Program-made: the position numbers and the translations under genes | Assembly: GCF_025950095.1 (NCBI RefSeq) | Contig: NZ_JAPDDR010000002.1 | Coordinates: 603,794 to 667,793, forward strand | DNA length: 64,000 bases | Direction: 5' to 3' | Source of the DNA: Luteolibacter rhizosphaerae | Lineage (GTDB): Bacteria; Verrucomicrobiota; Verrucomicrobiia; Verrucomicrobiales; Akkermansiaceae | In this document: in pieces, positions 1 to 7,843 of the stretch | Layout: the number at the start of each line of letters is the position of its first letter | Position numbering within the stretch: the first letter of the stretch is position 1 | Notes under the pieces: generated by a model | What the model saw: only the letters and a program-made list of their open reading frames with translations | The model's database searches: none | What the model was told of the DNA's origin: nothing

Positions 1-126
1 GCCGAGGAGCTTCTCCACCGCGGCAGGCTCTTTGCCGGCGATTTTCGGGATATCCGCTACCGGGTCGGCGAATAGAGGTTGGACGAACGACAGGACGGCG
101 ACAGTGGCGAAGGCGAAAAGTCTCAT
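1..126 (-). CDS. Secreted protein, N-terminal part only
   Basis: An ATG at 126 opens a frame that runs off the left edge after 42 codons. It begins MRLFAFATVAVLSFVQPLFA, a typical signal peptide with a likely cleavage after the final Ala, followed by a mature start DPVADIPKIAGKEPAAVEKLLG. The mature domain lies outside the window, so no function can be assigned. It was too short to show as a long open frame, but the signal peptide makes a real gene likely. Confidence 0.6.
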   Translation of the reverse strand, partial: MRLFAFATVAVLSFVQPLFADPVADIPKIAGKEPAAVEKLLG

Positions 127-579
127 TCGGCAAGATTGGGAGTGCGTGACTCTAACGACTTTCAGCGACCGAACTCAAGGCATTGATCGACCTGCCTGCT
201 AGCGCTTCGGCGGCCAGGCGGTAGCCCGCTGGACTCCTGGCGCTCCTATGGGCTCTCCCGCTTCGAAAGCGTTCCTCTGGCATCAGAAGGCCACTACGGG
301 TGCCGACGAAGGTGGGCAGAGGCGGCCGAGCGCGGGTGGCTTTTTCGCAGGCGAGCAGAGCGCGATCGGCTGGGAGCGCTCCGCTCCCGCGCTCCTTTGA
401 TATACCCAAGTGGAAGAGTTACGGAAGCGGCGAGCGAGCGGGCTTCTTAAATGGGCGGCCTTACGAAGTGGAGGCCCCGACTCGTCGCCCGGCGACCCTA
501 ATATTCCAGCGGCGGCGCGCGAAGTTTCTGGAACGACGGTGTGTCCCTGGGAAGGTGAAGAGGGAATTCACCATATGCG
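127..579. other. Gene-free stretch with repeat copy A
   Basis: No convincing gene on either strand. The overlapping frames here look like chance frames in GC-rich DNA. The stretch holds the first copy of the dispersed repeat (399-430) and GC-rich inverted sequence around it, next to the 3' end of the SLATT gene. Confidence 0.5.
399..480 (+). repeat. Dispersed repeat, copy A
   Basis: Core GATATACCCAAGTGGAAGA then GTTACGGAAGCGG at 399-430. Similar cores occur at 24571, 30819 (reverse), 41209 and 46844. A degenerate downstream palindrome (GGCCTTACGAAG...GAGGCC) follows, resembling the GGCTACGAA hairpins of the other copies. It marks the left flank of the SLATT/DUF2779 cluster. Confidence 0.7.
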
Positions 580-1227
580 TCACCGCGTTGCCACAGCGAA
601 AATTCCAAACACGATCGGCGGCAAAGAGATGCACAGGTAGTAGAAGAGGTATTGACCGACTAGGAGTCGAACTTGAATGCAAAAGAGGTCCCACTTTTTC
701 AGATTGTGATCTTCATACTTGGGTTTCGACGCCCGAAAGCATGCGAAGTCAATATCCTCATGGTTCTCAGAGCGCTTGAGGATGTCGTCATACCGTTTTG
801 CGATCTCCTCCACCTTTCCGATGAATTCCTCGCCCTTCTTGTCGGCAAAGCGAGTCTTGAGAGCCCTGAGTTCGTTGTATAGCTCGGCTATCTGAAGTCC
901 GCTTTGATGGTAGGTGTGCGCCCTCAGTCCGTAATTCTGGGAGGCTTCAAGTTGGCTGACGACAAGGATGATGATCGATAGCGCCGAGCTGATAAACAAG
1001 ATGATCTGGCTCGTTCCCTGGGTAGAGAATTGCGGCAACATCGTCGTAATCAGCGAGAAGATCATGACGTACGCGGAAAGGATGGCCACTGCACGAGTGG
1101 ACAATTCGTTCTTTCGTCGGTTTCTCGCCGCCGCGTTGAATCGGCTCTTGTAGGTCGACCAAAGTTTGTAATTCAGCTCCCGGTCGTAAGAGCCCTGCGC
1201 ATAAAGTGGAATGTTGCTGCTTCCCAT
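580..1227 (-). CDS. SLATT-domain two-helix membrane protein
   Basis: A 215-residue protein with an N-terminal soluble segment, two adjacent membrane helices near residues 45-90 (AVAILSAYVMIFSLI and IILFISSALSIIILVV) and a helical C-terminal part ending in a further hydrophobic stretch. The order LYxxGSYDRELNYKLW, then the TM pair, then a helix with HQSGLQIAELYNEL, matches the SLATT family (SMODS/SLOG-associated 2TM effectors), thought to act as membrane-perturbing effectors in nucleotide-signal defence. ATG at 1227 is preferred over an upstream TTG at 1317, which would overlap the preceding gene. It lies just downstream of the DUF2779 gene on the same strand. No cyclic-nucleotide synthase is visible nearby. 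Confidence 0.72.
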   Translation of the reverse strand: MGSSNIPLYAQGSYDRELNYKLWSTYKSRFNAAARNRRKNELSTRAVAILSAYVMIFSLITTMLPQFSTQGTSQIILFISSALSIIILVVSQLEASQNYGLRAHTYHQSGLQIAELYNELRALKTRFADKKGEEFIGKVEEIAKRYDDILKRSENHEDIDFACFRASKPKYEDHNLKKWDLFCIQVRLLVGQYLFYYLCISLPPIVFGIFAVATR

Positions 1228-1286
1228 AGGGATTATTTGCGCTAGTCGTCGATAAAAGCTTCTCCCAAAGGTGCCTAGAGCGATTT

Positions 1287-3116
1287 TCAGCAGCCCCCTT
1301 GAGCGGATCCGGTCCAATGCATCCAGATCATAACCATCGCGGCTGTATCGAGTTCGCAGTATTGAAGCAACTGCTGCTTTAGGGCGTTCCTGGCGTCATC
1401 GTTCTCGGCCCCTCGTCCAAAAACCAAATCCTGGTAAGCTCGGACCGCTGCGGTGCCCTCTTGCACCAAATCAAAATCCTCTCCTGAATCCGAATCAGAG
1501 AAGGCCTCCAGCGTTTTGTAAGGGTCAATCGGTTTGCCGTTCTTGTCTTGCCGGAAATACTTCGCAAAGAGGGGATGTTCCCAAAGGGCTGAATTATTTT
1601 CCCATACGGCAGGAAGCACGACCTTGATGGACGTGCGTCCGCCCATTCGTGGATGAAAGTGGTAGTCCTTAGTCAGCTTTTCCATGTCAACCACACGAGG
1701 ATTGTCTCGGTCGCCGAGGTCCCTTAGCCACTGCGCGAGATCGGGATCATCTTCGCCCATAGCGTCAAGATGCTCGCGGATATCTCTCAAGGCTGTCTGC
1801 TCGAAGGAGGACCAGACGTAAACCGTTCCGCTAGTGCCGATGACATCCCGCAAAGAGCGGGCGAATTGAAAATTGCTGAAGGCCTGTTCGACGTTGATCC
1901 ACTCCGTATGGATTACTTCCCCACCCGGCTCGGCAATTGTATGGCAGCTCCACTGGAACGCCGCTTGCTGATACGGGTGCATTCCTTCATGGTATGGCAA
2001 GGCTGCCCTGCTCGCTTCGAAATCGATGAAGTGCAGAGGGTATTGATGGGACCTCAGAACCTCCCTGATTTGGGCGTTAAGGTATTCTTGTGGAGGGTCG
2101 GTGTGCTCAAGCTGGATCTTCTGCCGGGGCGCATACGAGCCTGACAGCCAGGATTCCGGGATATCCAGGAGGCCAGCCTTACCCTGGTTGACAAGGAATG
2201 TGACTGGATCAGCACCAGCAGGCGGACGAAGATTTCCCAATCGGTAGAAGTCCAATACGTGAGGCTCGACCTCGGCGAGAGGTCCCCAGCATTCCCTGAA
2301 GCCATTCCGTTGCTCGGATCGGGCGACGCGGTACTCGCAGTCCTTGCATCCCTTGCGCAGAAGGGGTGCGATCCTAACGGGTGCCTCAGAGTCCACCGAC
2401 GAGGCAAGTTCATCTGCCGCGGTTGTAATCTCGGGCAAGAGTTGGCCTACTTCTGTGGCAACATCCACAAGCGCGAGGACATGCTCTGAGCCGAGTGCCT
2501 CGGGAATTCCGGTGTAAACGACGTCAGACGCCATTCGCGAACCACCTTGCTTCTCCAAGTGGAACTTGTCGGTAGTGGAATTCTCGGTGGCGAGCCTAGC
2601 CTTGTCGACGACACAGAGGACGGGCGATATTTGCCAGTCCGGAAAGGCGCGTTGAAAAACCATTACCTGGAAGGTGACGTCTTCTAGATACGACCTTTTA
2701 TCCGCTTTGATTCGACCTTGACTCCCTCGGAAAGGGTTCGGCCCGTCCGCAGCGGTATCCACTGACGTAGACTTAACTTCAATGAGTCGGACGACGTTTC
2801 CGCGCTTCTCAAGGATGTCAATGCGGGCTGAAAGCCTGCCGGCCAATATCGTGGGCTCAAACAAGACGACATTCTCCGCTTCTTCGAGGATTCTCTTTGC
2901 AGCACTAAACGCCTCTTCAGGGTTGGCTCCGCTGCATTCCATCTCCCGACCATCGGGAAAGAGCAGCTTGGCCATCTTTTCCACCATGTAACCGCCGTCG
3001 GCCAAGAACTCCATAAACGGGTTTTCGTTTAGGAGAGACGGGTATCGGAGCTTCTTGTAGTAGAGCTTTGTCGGACACTCTCGCGCCACATTGAAGTCGG
3101 ATTTCGTGAGATACAT
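1287..3116 (-). CDS. DUF2779 nuclease-like protein
   Basis: About 609 residues from the ATG at 3116. The start MYLTKSDFNVARECPTKLYY is typical of the DUF2779 family, so the 40-residue upstream extension is not used. The N-terminal part contains a Cas4-like PD-(D/E)XK pattern (RLSARIDILEK... RLIEVKSTS). The C-terminal part has an exonuclease-like DEDD pattern beginning HFIDFEASRAALPYHEG and ending QYCELDTAAMV. Cys residues (CKDCEYR...CW) could form a metal cluster as in Cas4-type proteins. DNA or RNA processing is inferred from these folds; the substrate is unknown. It shares strand and direction with the SLATT gene 60 bases downstream. Confidence 0.78.
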   Translation of the reverse strand: MYLTKSDFNVARECPTKLYYKKLRYPSLLNENPFMEFLADGGYMVEKMAKLLFPDGREMECSGANPEEAFSAAKRILEEAENVVLFEPTILAGRLSARIDILEKRGNVVRLIEVKSTSVDTAADGPNPFRGSQGRIKADKRSYLEDVTFQVMVFQRAFPDWQISPVLCVVDKARLATENSTTDKFHLEKQGGSRMASDVVYTGIPEALGSEHVLALVDVATEVGQLLPEITTAADELASSVDSEAPVRIAPLLRKGCKDCEYRVARSEQRNGFRECWGPLAEVEPHVLDFYRLGNLRPPAGADPVTFLVNQGKAGLLDIPESWLSGSYAPRQKIQLEHTDPPQEYLNAQIREVLRSHQYPLHFIDFEASRAALPYHEGMHPYQQAAFQWSCHTIAEPGGEVIHTEWINVEQAFSNFQFARSLRDVIGTSGTVYVWSSFEQTALRDIREHLDAMGEDDPDLAQWLRDLGDRDNPRVVDMEKLTKDYHFHPRMGGRTSIKVVLPAVWENNSALWEHPLFAKYFRQDKNGKPIDPYKTLEAFSDSDSGEDFDLVQEGTAAVRAYQDLVFGRGAENDDARNALKQQLLQYCELDTAAMVMIWMHWTGSAQGGC

Positions 3117-3271
3117 GGAGGTTGAGGAGGATTGATACTGAAGGTGACCTACTAACAGGCGGCTAGTCTCAAGTCGATTACAGCAACGAGCCGATATTGG
3201 AAATCGACCGGCCGGCCCAAATGTTCTCCACCCCAATTGGCCCCGGGGTGCCCTACCGTTCGCGTTTCAGA

Positions 3272-3673
3272 TTAGCCATGAGAGCGGATGCGAATGACAA
3301 TCTCGATTGCGACCGCGACAAACCCGGCTAGCAGAAATGCAACCTTCGCGAGGAACAGCGAGAATGCAGGTCTGACCAACGAACGGGGCACTTCAATTTC
3401 GCCGTTGAGGGACCGGGTTTCAGCCCACATCCTCCCCTCTTGCTCCTCGGTGAAGGACTTGATCTGAATTGCCCCGACGAATCCATGGAGAAGATCGAGT
3501 ACAAAGTAGCCGACGAACAGCGCAAGTGCCCAGAGGATTGCGGGTGGGAAGGTGAAGCTTGAGTCACGGAAGAACCAACAAATGGCAGCACCCGCAAAAC
3601 CCAGTTTCCTCCCGTGCTCGGTGATGTCACGCGTATGATGCTGGTATTGTCTCCAAAGCTCCTGACCTTTCAT
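3272..3673 (-). CDS. Small membrane protein, unknown
   Basis: A 133-residue protein starting MKGQELWRQYQHHTRDITEHGRKLGF, with three hydrophobic segments: GAAICWFF; AILWALALFVGYFVLDLL; and FLAKVAFLLAGFVAVAIEIVI near the C-terminus. The ATG at 3673 is chosen because the sequence upstream of it in frame is low-complexity and overlaps the neighbouring gene. I do not recognise the family. It is the last gene of a minus-strand run with the three small genes upstream and may be co-transcribed with them. Confidence 0.6.
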   Translation of the reverse strand: MKGQELWRQYQHHTRDITEHGRKLGFAGAAICWFFRDSSFTFPPAILWALALFVGYFVLDLLHGFVGAIQIKSFTEEQEGRMWAETRSLNGEIEVPRSLVRPAFSLFLAKVAFLLAGFVAVAIEIVIRIRSHG

Positions 3674-3758
3674 GGGGGCACCTAAGGGTAGCTGCGGGTT
3701 CCCGGATTGTTCGTCGGGGGCGGAGGGGGACGCGGCGGTGTAGGCTGTGGTTTTTCGT

Positions 3759-4004
3759 TCACTTCCGTTTCTCCTTTCGAACTCCCTTGAATGGATTGTT
3801 GTCGGACTTCTGATCGATGAATCGGCCGGAGTCGGTATCGCGCTTCGTCCAGCGCTCGGTTTGAGGGTTGAAGGTCTGAGAACGGTTCCGCACCGCACCT
3901 TTGCGCGCTCCGTCACCGGTTGGTGGATTTGTGGCCATAGTCGATTTCGGTTCGCTAGAGGGTTCAGGAGGTGTGACAGGGTTTACAACAATGGTAGCAG
4001 CCAT
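3759..4004 (-). CDS. Conserved small hypothetical protein
   Basis: An 81-residue, very basic, hydrophilic protein. The C-terminal half, KGAVRNRSQTFNPQTERW followed by KRDTDSGRFIDQKSD and FKGVRKEKR, is a motif I recall from a widespread uncharacterised family found with defence and mobile genes. Its 5' end overlaps the 3' end of the next gene upstream by about 40 bases, suggesting coupled translation. Function unknown. Confidence 0.6.
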   Translation of the reverse strand: MAATIVVNPVTPPEPSSEPKSTMATNPPTGDGARKGAVRNRSQTFNPQTERWTKRDTDSGRFIDQKSDNNPFKGVRKEKRK

Positions 4005-4182
4005 TGATTCTTTCCTTAGGCCAGCGCTTCTTCGCCTCCGCTACCGCGCCGTGACAAGAGGCATGATAGCCCAGGTCGATCTGGTTCTCCGTTTTCGGCA
4101 TGTAGGTGCAACCATTGGTCTTATCATGAACTTCATAATCCCCATTGGGTTGCTGGTTCTTGTTGATGATGTATTGAGGCAT
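3964..4182 (-). CDS. Conserved small Cys-rich hypothetical protein
   Basis: A 72-residue protein: MPQYIINKNQQPNGDYEVHD then NGCTYMPKTENQIDLGYHASCHGAVAEAKK and a C-terminal NGCYHCCKPC. Five or more Cys with His suggest metal binding. I recall close relatives as short conserved unknown proteins, usually beside a gene like the 3759-4004 one. It overlaps that gene and reads in the same direction. Function unknown. Confidence 0.6.
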   Translation of the reverse strand: MPQYIINKNQQPNGDYEVHDKTNGCTYMPKTENQIDLGYHASCHGAVAEAKKRWPKERINGCYHCCKPCHTS

Positions 4183-4339
4183 GATTTTGATGTGGTGGCG
4201 TGATCGGGCATTTTCGAATCACCATGGCGGCGGACTGATGAGAGGTGCTGGAGGGAGGGGCAGCCCAGGTCCGCATTCTTGTTCAACCTGGCTGACCGAG
4301 CGAGTGGGGGCTTGGCCCAGCACCGTATCCGGGGTTACC

Positions 4340-4546
4340 TCAGCCGAGATTGTCGCCTTCGCTTGCGTTCGGGTTCGAACAGGGCGTCTTGAGCCCATTG
4401 ATTTCCCGGACATGGTAGTCAGGGTAGTTCCCCCGTTCGATTTCCCTGACGAATTGAGGACGGGTCATTTCCGCTCCGCGATTGGGATCGAGGAATCGCT
4501 GATTACGTCCGGAATCCGACTCATCGGTTACTTTCACTGGCTTCAT
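4340..4546 (-). CDS. Conserved small hypothetical protein (DUF3892-like)
   Basis: A 68-residue protein: MKPVKVTDESDSGRNQRFLD followed by GAEMTRPQFVREIERGNYPDYHVREINGLKTP and a final NPNASEGDNLG. The pattern of Thr-Arg, then YPxYHVRxxNGxxTPxSNPD, is familiar from short conserved proteins resembling DUF3892. It is first in the run of small minus-strand genes (4546 to 3272) and lies back to back with the WYL regulator gene. Role unknown. Confidence 0.55.
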   Translation of the reverse strand: MKPVKVTDESDSGRNQRFLDPNRGAEMTRPQFVREIERGNYPDYHVREINGLKTPCSNPNASEGDNLG

Positions 4547-4751
4547 AATTCTATGGTTACGGTTGGCGTTAAGATTCCCCAGAAATGCTGGAAGCCATTG
4601 GAGGCCTCAGAATCGGCCGCTTTCCGCAACCGATGCCCGCAGAATACCAGTTCAACAATAATGATCAAGCGAAAAAGTAGATGCACCATGGAAAATGATG
4701 ACAAAGTAGATCCTGGATGGTAGATAATCAGGAAATCAGAACTAAATTCCA

Positions 4752-5582
4752 ATGTCTTTCCTGACCAATGATGAAAACTGGGCCACGCGCGAGCGCCTAC
4801 GACGCGTGGAGTTCCTGCTCTGGTGGCGGGGGTGGATAGGCAGGCAAGATTTGTTGGAATCCTTCGGAATCTCACCGGCTCAAGCGTCGGGGGATTTACA
4901 ACGTTACGCCGGGCTGAACCCGGGCGCGATGATCTACCAGACAAGCCGGAAGCGTTATGAATCGGCTGAGGGAATGACCTGTATCCTGCATGAGCCTTCA
5001 TTCGAAGAAGCTGTGAGGATGTTCCTCGGAAATGGGCAGTTCAGCGGCAGCATGCCCCAGAGAGAGGTGTCAGACTCTCGACTATCGATGATCCAGCTCC
5101 CACTGAGGCGATTGGACATAGGAATTGCTCGTCGCGTTCTCATCGCTCTGCTGGAACGGCGAACTCTCCAAGTGCGATACCATTCGCTGAGTTCTGGGAG
5201 CGTTGGATTGCGGGAACTGTCTCCAACCGGGTTGGCCTGGGATGGTACCCGTTGGCATGTGAGGGCTTGGTGTGGAGCGAGAGAGGATTGGCGCGACTTC
5301 GTGTTGGGTCGGATGTCCGAAGCTACCTGGCCCGCGAAAAGCTTTGGAGATTTACCGGCGGATCAAGACTGGGACACTTTCGAGTCGGTGACGCTTCGGA
5401 TCAATCCAGAGCTAAGTGACGCCCGGCGCGAGGCCCTGCGTATGGATTATTACCTGGCTGGAGACACCTTGGAACTCCGGGTGCGTCGCTCGATGAAAAG
5501 ATACCTCCTGGCCTCCTTGTTCATCGACCACCAGAGTCATCTCGAACTTCCAAGGCACTTCGTGGAGAAACAAACTATGTGA
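4752..5582 (+). CDS. WYL-domain transcriptional regulator (CapW/BrxR-like)
   Basis: A 276-residue regulator. Residues 10-65 form a winged helix (RERLRRVEFLLWWRGWIGRQ...FGISPAQASGDLQRY). A WYL-type domain follows (QVRYHSLSSG, then PTGLAWDGTRWHVRAWCG, then WRDFVLGRMS), with a C-terminal WCX-like part (LELRVRRSMKRYLLASLF). This wHTH-WYL-WCX order is that of CapW/BrxR regulators, which repress BREX, CBASS and other defence operons and may sense nucleic acid. It is divergent from the minus-strand small genes and SLATT/DUF2779 pair, so control of that cluster is a reasonable inference. A weak hairpin (ACGCAC...GTGCGT) follows the stop. Confidence 0.78.
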   Translation: MSFLTNDENWATRERLRRVEFLLWWRGWIGRQDLLESFGISPAQASGDLQRYAGLNPGAMIYQTSRKRYESAEGMTCILHEPSFEEAVRMFLGNGQFSGSMPQREVSDSRLSMIQLPLRRLDIGIARRVLIALLERRTLQVRYHSLSSGSVGLRELSPTGLAWDGTRWHVRAWCGAREDWRDFVLGRMSEATWPAKSFGDLPADQDWDTFESVTLRINPELSDARREALRMDYYLAGDTLELRVRRSMKRYLLASLFIDHQSHLELPRHFVEKQTM

Positions 5583-6045
5583 ACGCACGCTTGGTGCGTC
5601 CCAGGCTCCAGTCGGTCCAGCCCGACAAGTGAAACCGGGGGTAGAAATCCCTCACGGCTATTAATGCTTAGATTGTTGTAACATCATGCTGAGGATCTCC
5701 CCAAGCGGAATCCGCATCCGCAGGGATTCGCTTTGGGGAGACGGGCAGCATGACGTTCTCCGGTCATGGGAGCAGCAGACGAAGTCGATGCCGGTCCCGT
5801 CCCACCAGAAGCTCGGAAGCGTCTAGGGGCGCGTCGCGCTGGTCCGTTGCCACCAGCACCCCTCTTACCAAACAGCCGAACCGTCAAAATACCCGCTAGC
5901 CTTCGCAAAGATCGCCGCTTATTTGGATTGTATGCTTGGCATTTGGATTGTTTGTCTGATGCCGATTTTCTTGCGGAGATCTCTCTCCGTTAGATCGGTT
6001 TTGAACTCTTCTACCGCACACCCCGTGGCGAGAGCCTTCGGCGCT
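5583..6045. other. Gene-free stretch with palindromic repeat
   Basis: No supported gene. It contains a hairpin just after the WYL stop, the palindrome at 5697-5740, and a direct repeat of ATTTGGATTGT near 5919-5951. It separates the WYL gene from the ABC importer. Confidence 0.5.
5684..5740 (+). repeat. Palindromic repeat, partner copy at 49412
   Basis: The 21 bases at 5684-5704 (beginning TCATGCTGAGGATC and ending CTCCCCAA) recur exactly at 49412-49432. Here they lead into a long palindrome: CTCCCCAAGCGGAATCC pairs with GGGATTCGCTTTGGGGAG (5697-5740). CCCAAGCGGAA is also found in repeat copy E, so a relation to the five-copy family is possible but weak. Confidence 0.7.
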
Positions 6046-6840
6046 TTAGAGACCCTGTTGGTCCTTCGCAAAGTGTAACATTTTCAAGATCCGCCCACGC
6101 AACGCGAGGAATGCTTCGGAGCTACGATCACGCGGTCGGTCCAGCTCCACCGGAATGATCTCCTCGATTTTCCCCGGACACGGCGTCATGATTACGATCG
6201 AGTCGCTCATGTAGATCGCCTCGTCGATGTCGTGGGTCACGAACAGCATGGTCGTGCCGCGGGCTCGCCAGAGACGCAGCACTTCATCCTGCATGCGCAT
6301 CCGCGTGAAGGCATCGAGAGCGCCGAGGGGTTCGTCGAGCAGCAGGATCTCCGGGTGATTGATCAGCGCGCGGGCCAGGGCGACGCGTTGCGCCATGCCG
6401 CCGGAGAGGTGATGGGGAAAGGCATCCGCGAAGTTCTCCAGCCCGACGAGATGGAGGAATTCCTCCACTTCCTTGCGGCTCTCGCCCAGCACTCCACGGG
6501 CGAGCGGCCCGGCCTGGATGTTCTTCCGGACGGTCAGCCAAGGGAAGAGATTGGGATCCTGGAAAACCAAACCACGGCTCGCGCAGGGTGCCGTGATCTT
6601 TTTCGTGCCCACCAGCAGCTCGCCGCTGTCCGGGGTTTCAAGACCCGCGATCATCCGCAGCAGGGTGGACTTCCCACAGCCGCTGGGACCCACCAGCGAG
6701 ATCAGTTCGCCCGCTTTCACCGATAGGGAAACGGACTCCAGCGCCGTGAACTCGCTGCGGTCCGGCGAGATGAAGCGCTTGCTCACGCCATTGACACGCA
6801 GCGCGGCACCCTCCGCGAGTTGATTGGGCCTGCTTACCAT
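6046..6840 (-). CDS. ABC importer ATPase (nitrate/sulfonate/taurine type)
   Basis: A 264-residue ATPase with Walker A GPSGCGKST, Q-loop FQDPNLFPW, signature LSGGMAQR and Walker B EILLLDEPLGALDAFTR followed by a switch His (FVTHDIDEA). This matches the SsuB/TauB/NrtD group that powers import of oxyanions or alkanesulfonates. The ATG at 6840 is used: it overlaps the permease stop by 7 bases, and the frame further upstream is a shadow of the permease gene. Third gene of the minus-strand binding protein-permease-ATPase operon. Substrate is not fixed by sequence. Confidence 0.88.
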   Translation of the reverse strand: MVSRPNQLAEGAALRVNGVSKRFISPDRSEFTALESVSLSVKAGELISLVGPSGCGKSTLLRMIAGLETPDSGELLVGTKKITAPCASRGLVFQDPNLFPWLTVRKNIQAGPLARGVLGESRKEVEEFLHLVGLENFADAFPHHLSGGMAQRVALARALINHPEILLLDEPLGALDAFTRMRMQDEVLRLWRARGTTMLFVTHDIDEAIYMSDSIVIMTPCPGKIEEIIPVELDRPRDRSSEAFLALRGRILKMLHFAKDQQGL

Positions 6841-7841
6841 TTGATCGTTCCTTTCTGCCACACCAGCACCCGGTCGCGCAGCGCGAAGAGGCCGGTCATG
6901 ATCGTCGAGAAGAAGATCGCCATGATCCCCAGCGCGGCGAAGACCTTGCCATACTCGGCCCACTCCCGCGACCAGCCGAGATACCACCCGAGACCGGACT
7001 TCACACCGACCGTTTCCGCCACCACCAGGGTCAGGAAGGCGGCACCCAGGCCCATGAAGAGGCCGAGGAAAATGTTCGGCATCGCCGCCGGGATCGCCAC
7101 CCGGAAGATCAGGTAGGAAGGCTTCGCGCCCAGGGTCTTCGCCACGTCCAGATATGAGGCGCGGGTGTTCGCGATGCCGGAGGAGGTCAGCATCGTCACC
7201 GGGAACCACACCGCGATCGCGATCAGGCCGATCGCCGAGAGCGTGGCCGAGGGCGAGACGATCAGGGCCAGCGGAATCCACGCGGTGGCGGGGATTGGGC
7301 CAACGATCTTCATCACCGGCATGCCCCAGTAGCGGGCAGTGCGGAACCAGCCGATGCAGACGCCGGTCACGAGTCCGGCCAGCACGCCCAGCAGGTATCC
7401 GCGGGCGAGCAGGAACAGCGAGTGGTAGGTGCTCTCCCAGATCAGCACGCGGTCATCGATCGCGCTTTGCAGGATCTTCGGCGGGCTGGGAAAGTAGGGC
7501 ATGGGCAACAGCCGCAGGCCGGTGGTGATGACTTCGAGCCCGGCGAACAGGAGCACGGCCGCGGACAGGATCGGCCACATGTCATGCATCCAGCGGCGGA
7601 GGCCGCCCAGGAAGAACTGCAAGACCGCGGCCATGAGACCGAGCCCGCCGAGCCCGGCCAGCATGATCGAGTAATGGCGCGTCTCCAGCGCCGGCTCCTC
7701 GTGGGAGAGGGCGGCATGGATGCCGTAGGCGATGGCCACGGCGAGGGGGAAACCGAGCTTCACCAGCCAGCCCCTGCGAAAAGCGGGCTGGGCTGTGGTC
7801 GGTTCGGAGCTGGCGGCGGCGACAGGAACGGGCGAAGCCAT
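6834..7841 (-). CDS. ABC importer permease (SsuC/TauC/NrtB type)
   Basis: A 335-residue inner-membrane permease starting MASPVPVAAAS at 7841. Several hydrophobic segments precede and include the BPD_transp_1 domain. The EAA loop reads DVAKTLGAKPSYLIFRVAIPAAMPNI, the contact site for the ATPase. It is longer than usual (about 260) because of an N-terminal extension with two or three extra membrane helices (KLGFPLAVAIAYGIHAAL; SIMLAGLGGLGLMAAVLQFFL). The start nearly abuts the stop of the binding-protein gene (7844), supporting a tight operon. Confidence 0.87.
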   Translation of the reverse strand: MASPVPVAAASSEPTTAQPAFRRGWLVKLGFPLAVAIAYGIHAALSHEEPALETRHYSIMLAGLGGLGLMAAVLQFFLGGLRRWMHDMWPILSAAVLLFAGLEVITTGLRLLPMPYFPSPPKILQSAIDDRVLIWESTYHSLFLLARGYLLGVLAGLVTGVCIGWFRTARYWGMPVMKIVGPIPATAWIPLALIVSPSATLSAIGLIAIAVWFPVTMLTSSGIANTRASYLDVAKTLGAKPSYLIFRVAIPAAMPNIFLGLFMGLGAAFLTLVVAETVGVKSGLGWYLGWSREWAEYGKVFAALGIMAIFFSTIMTGLFALRDRVLVWQKGTIKW

Positions 7842-7843
7842 TT

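Noticed and set aside
5747..5993. Short frames near the palindrome as the missing comM 5' part
   Set aside because: A stretch NPCGCGF on the minus strand looks superficially like the ComM zinc motif, but it comes from the palindrome and no Walker motifs surround it.
6841..7281. N-terminal extension of the ABC ATPase frame
   Set aside because: It overlaps the permease gene in another frame and is rich in Arg/Gly/Asp, typical of a shadow. The ATG at 6840 overlaps the permease stop as expected.
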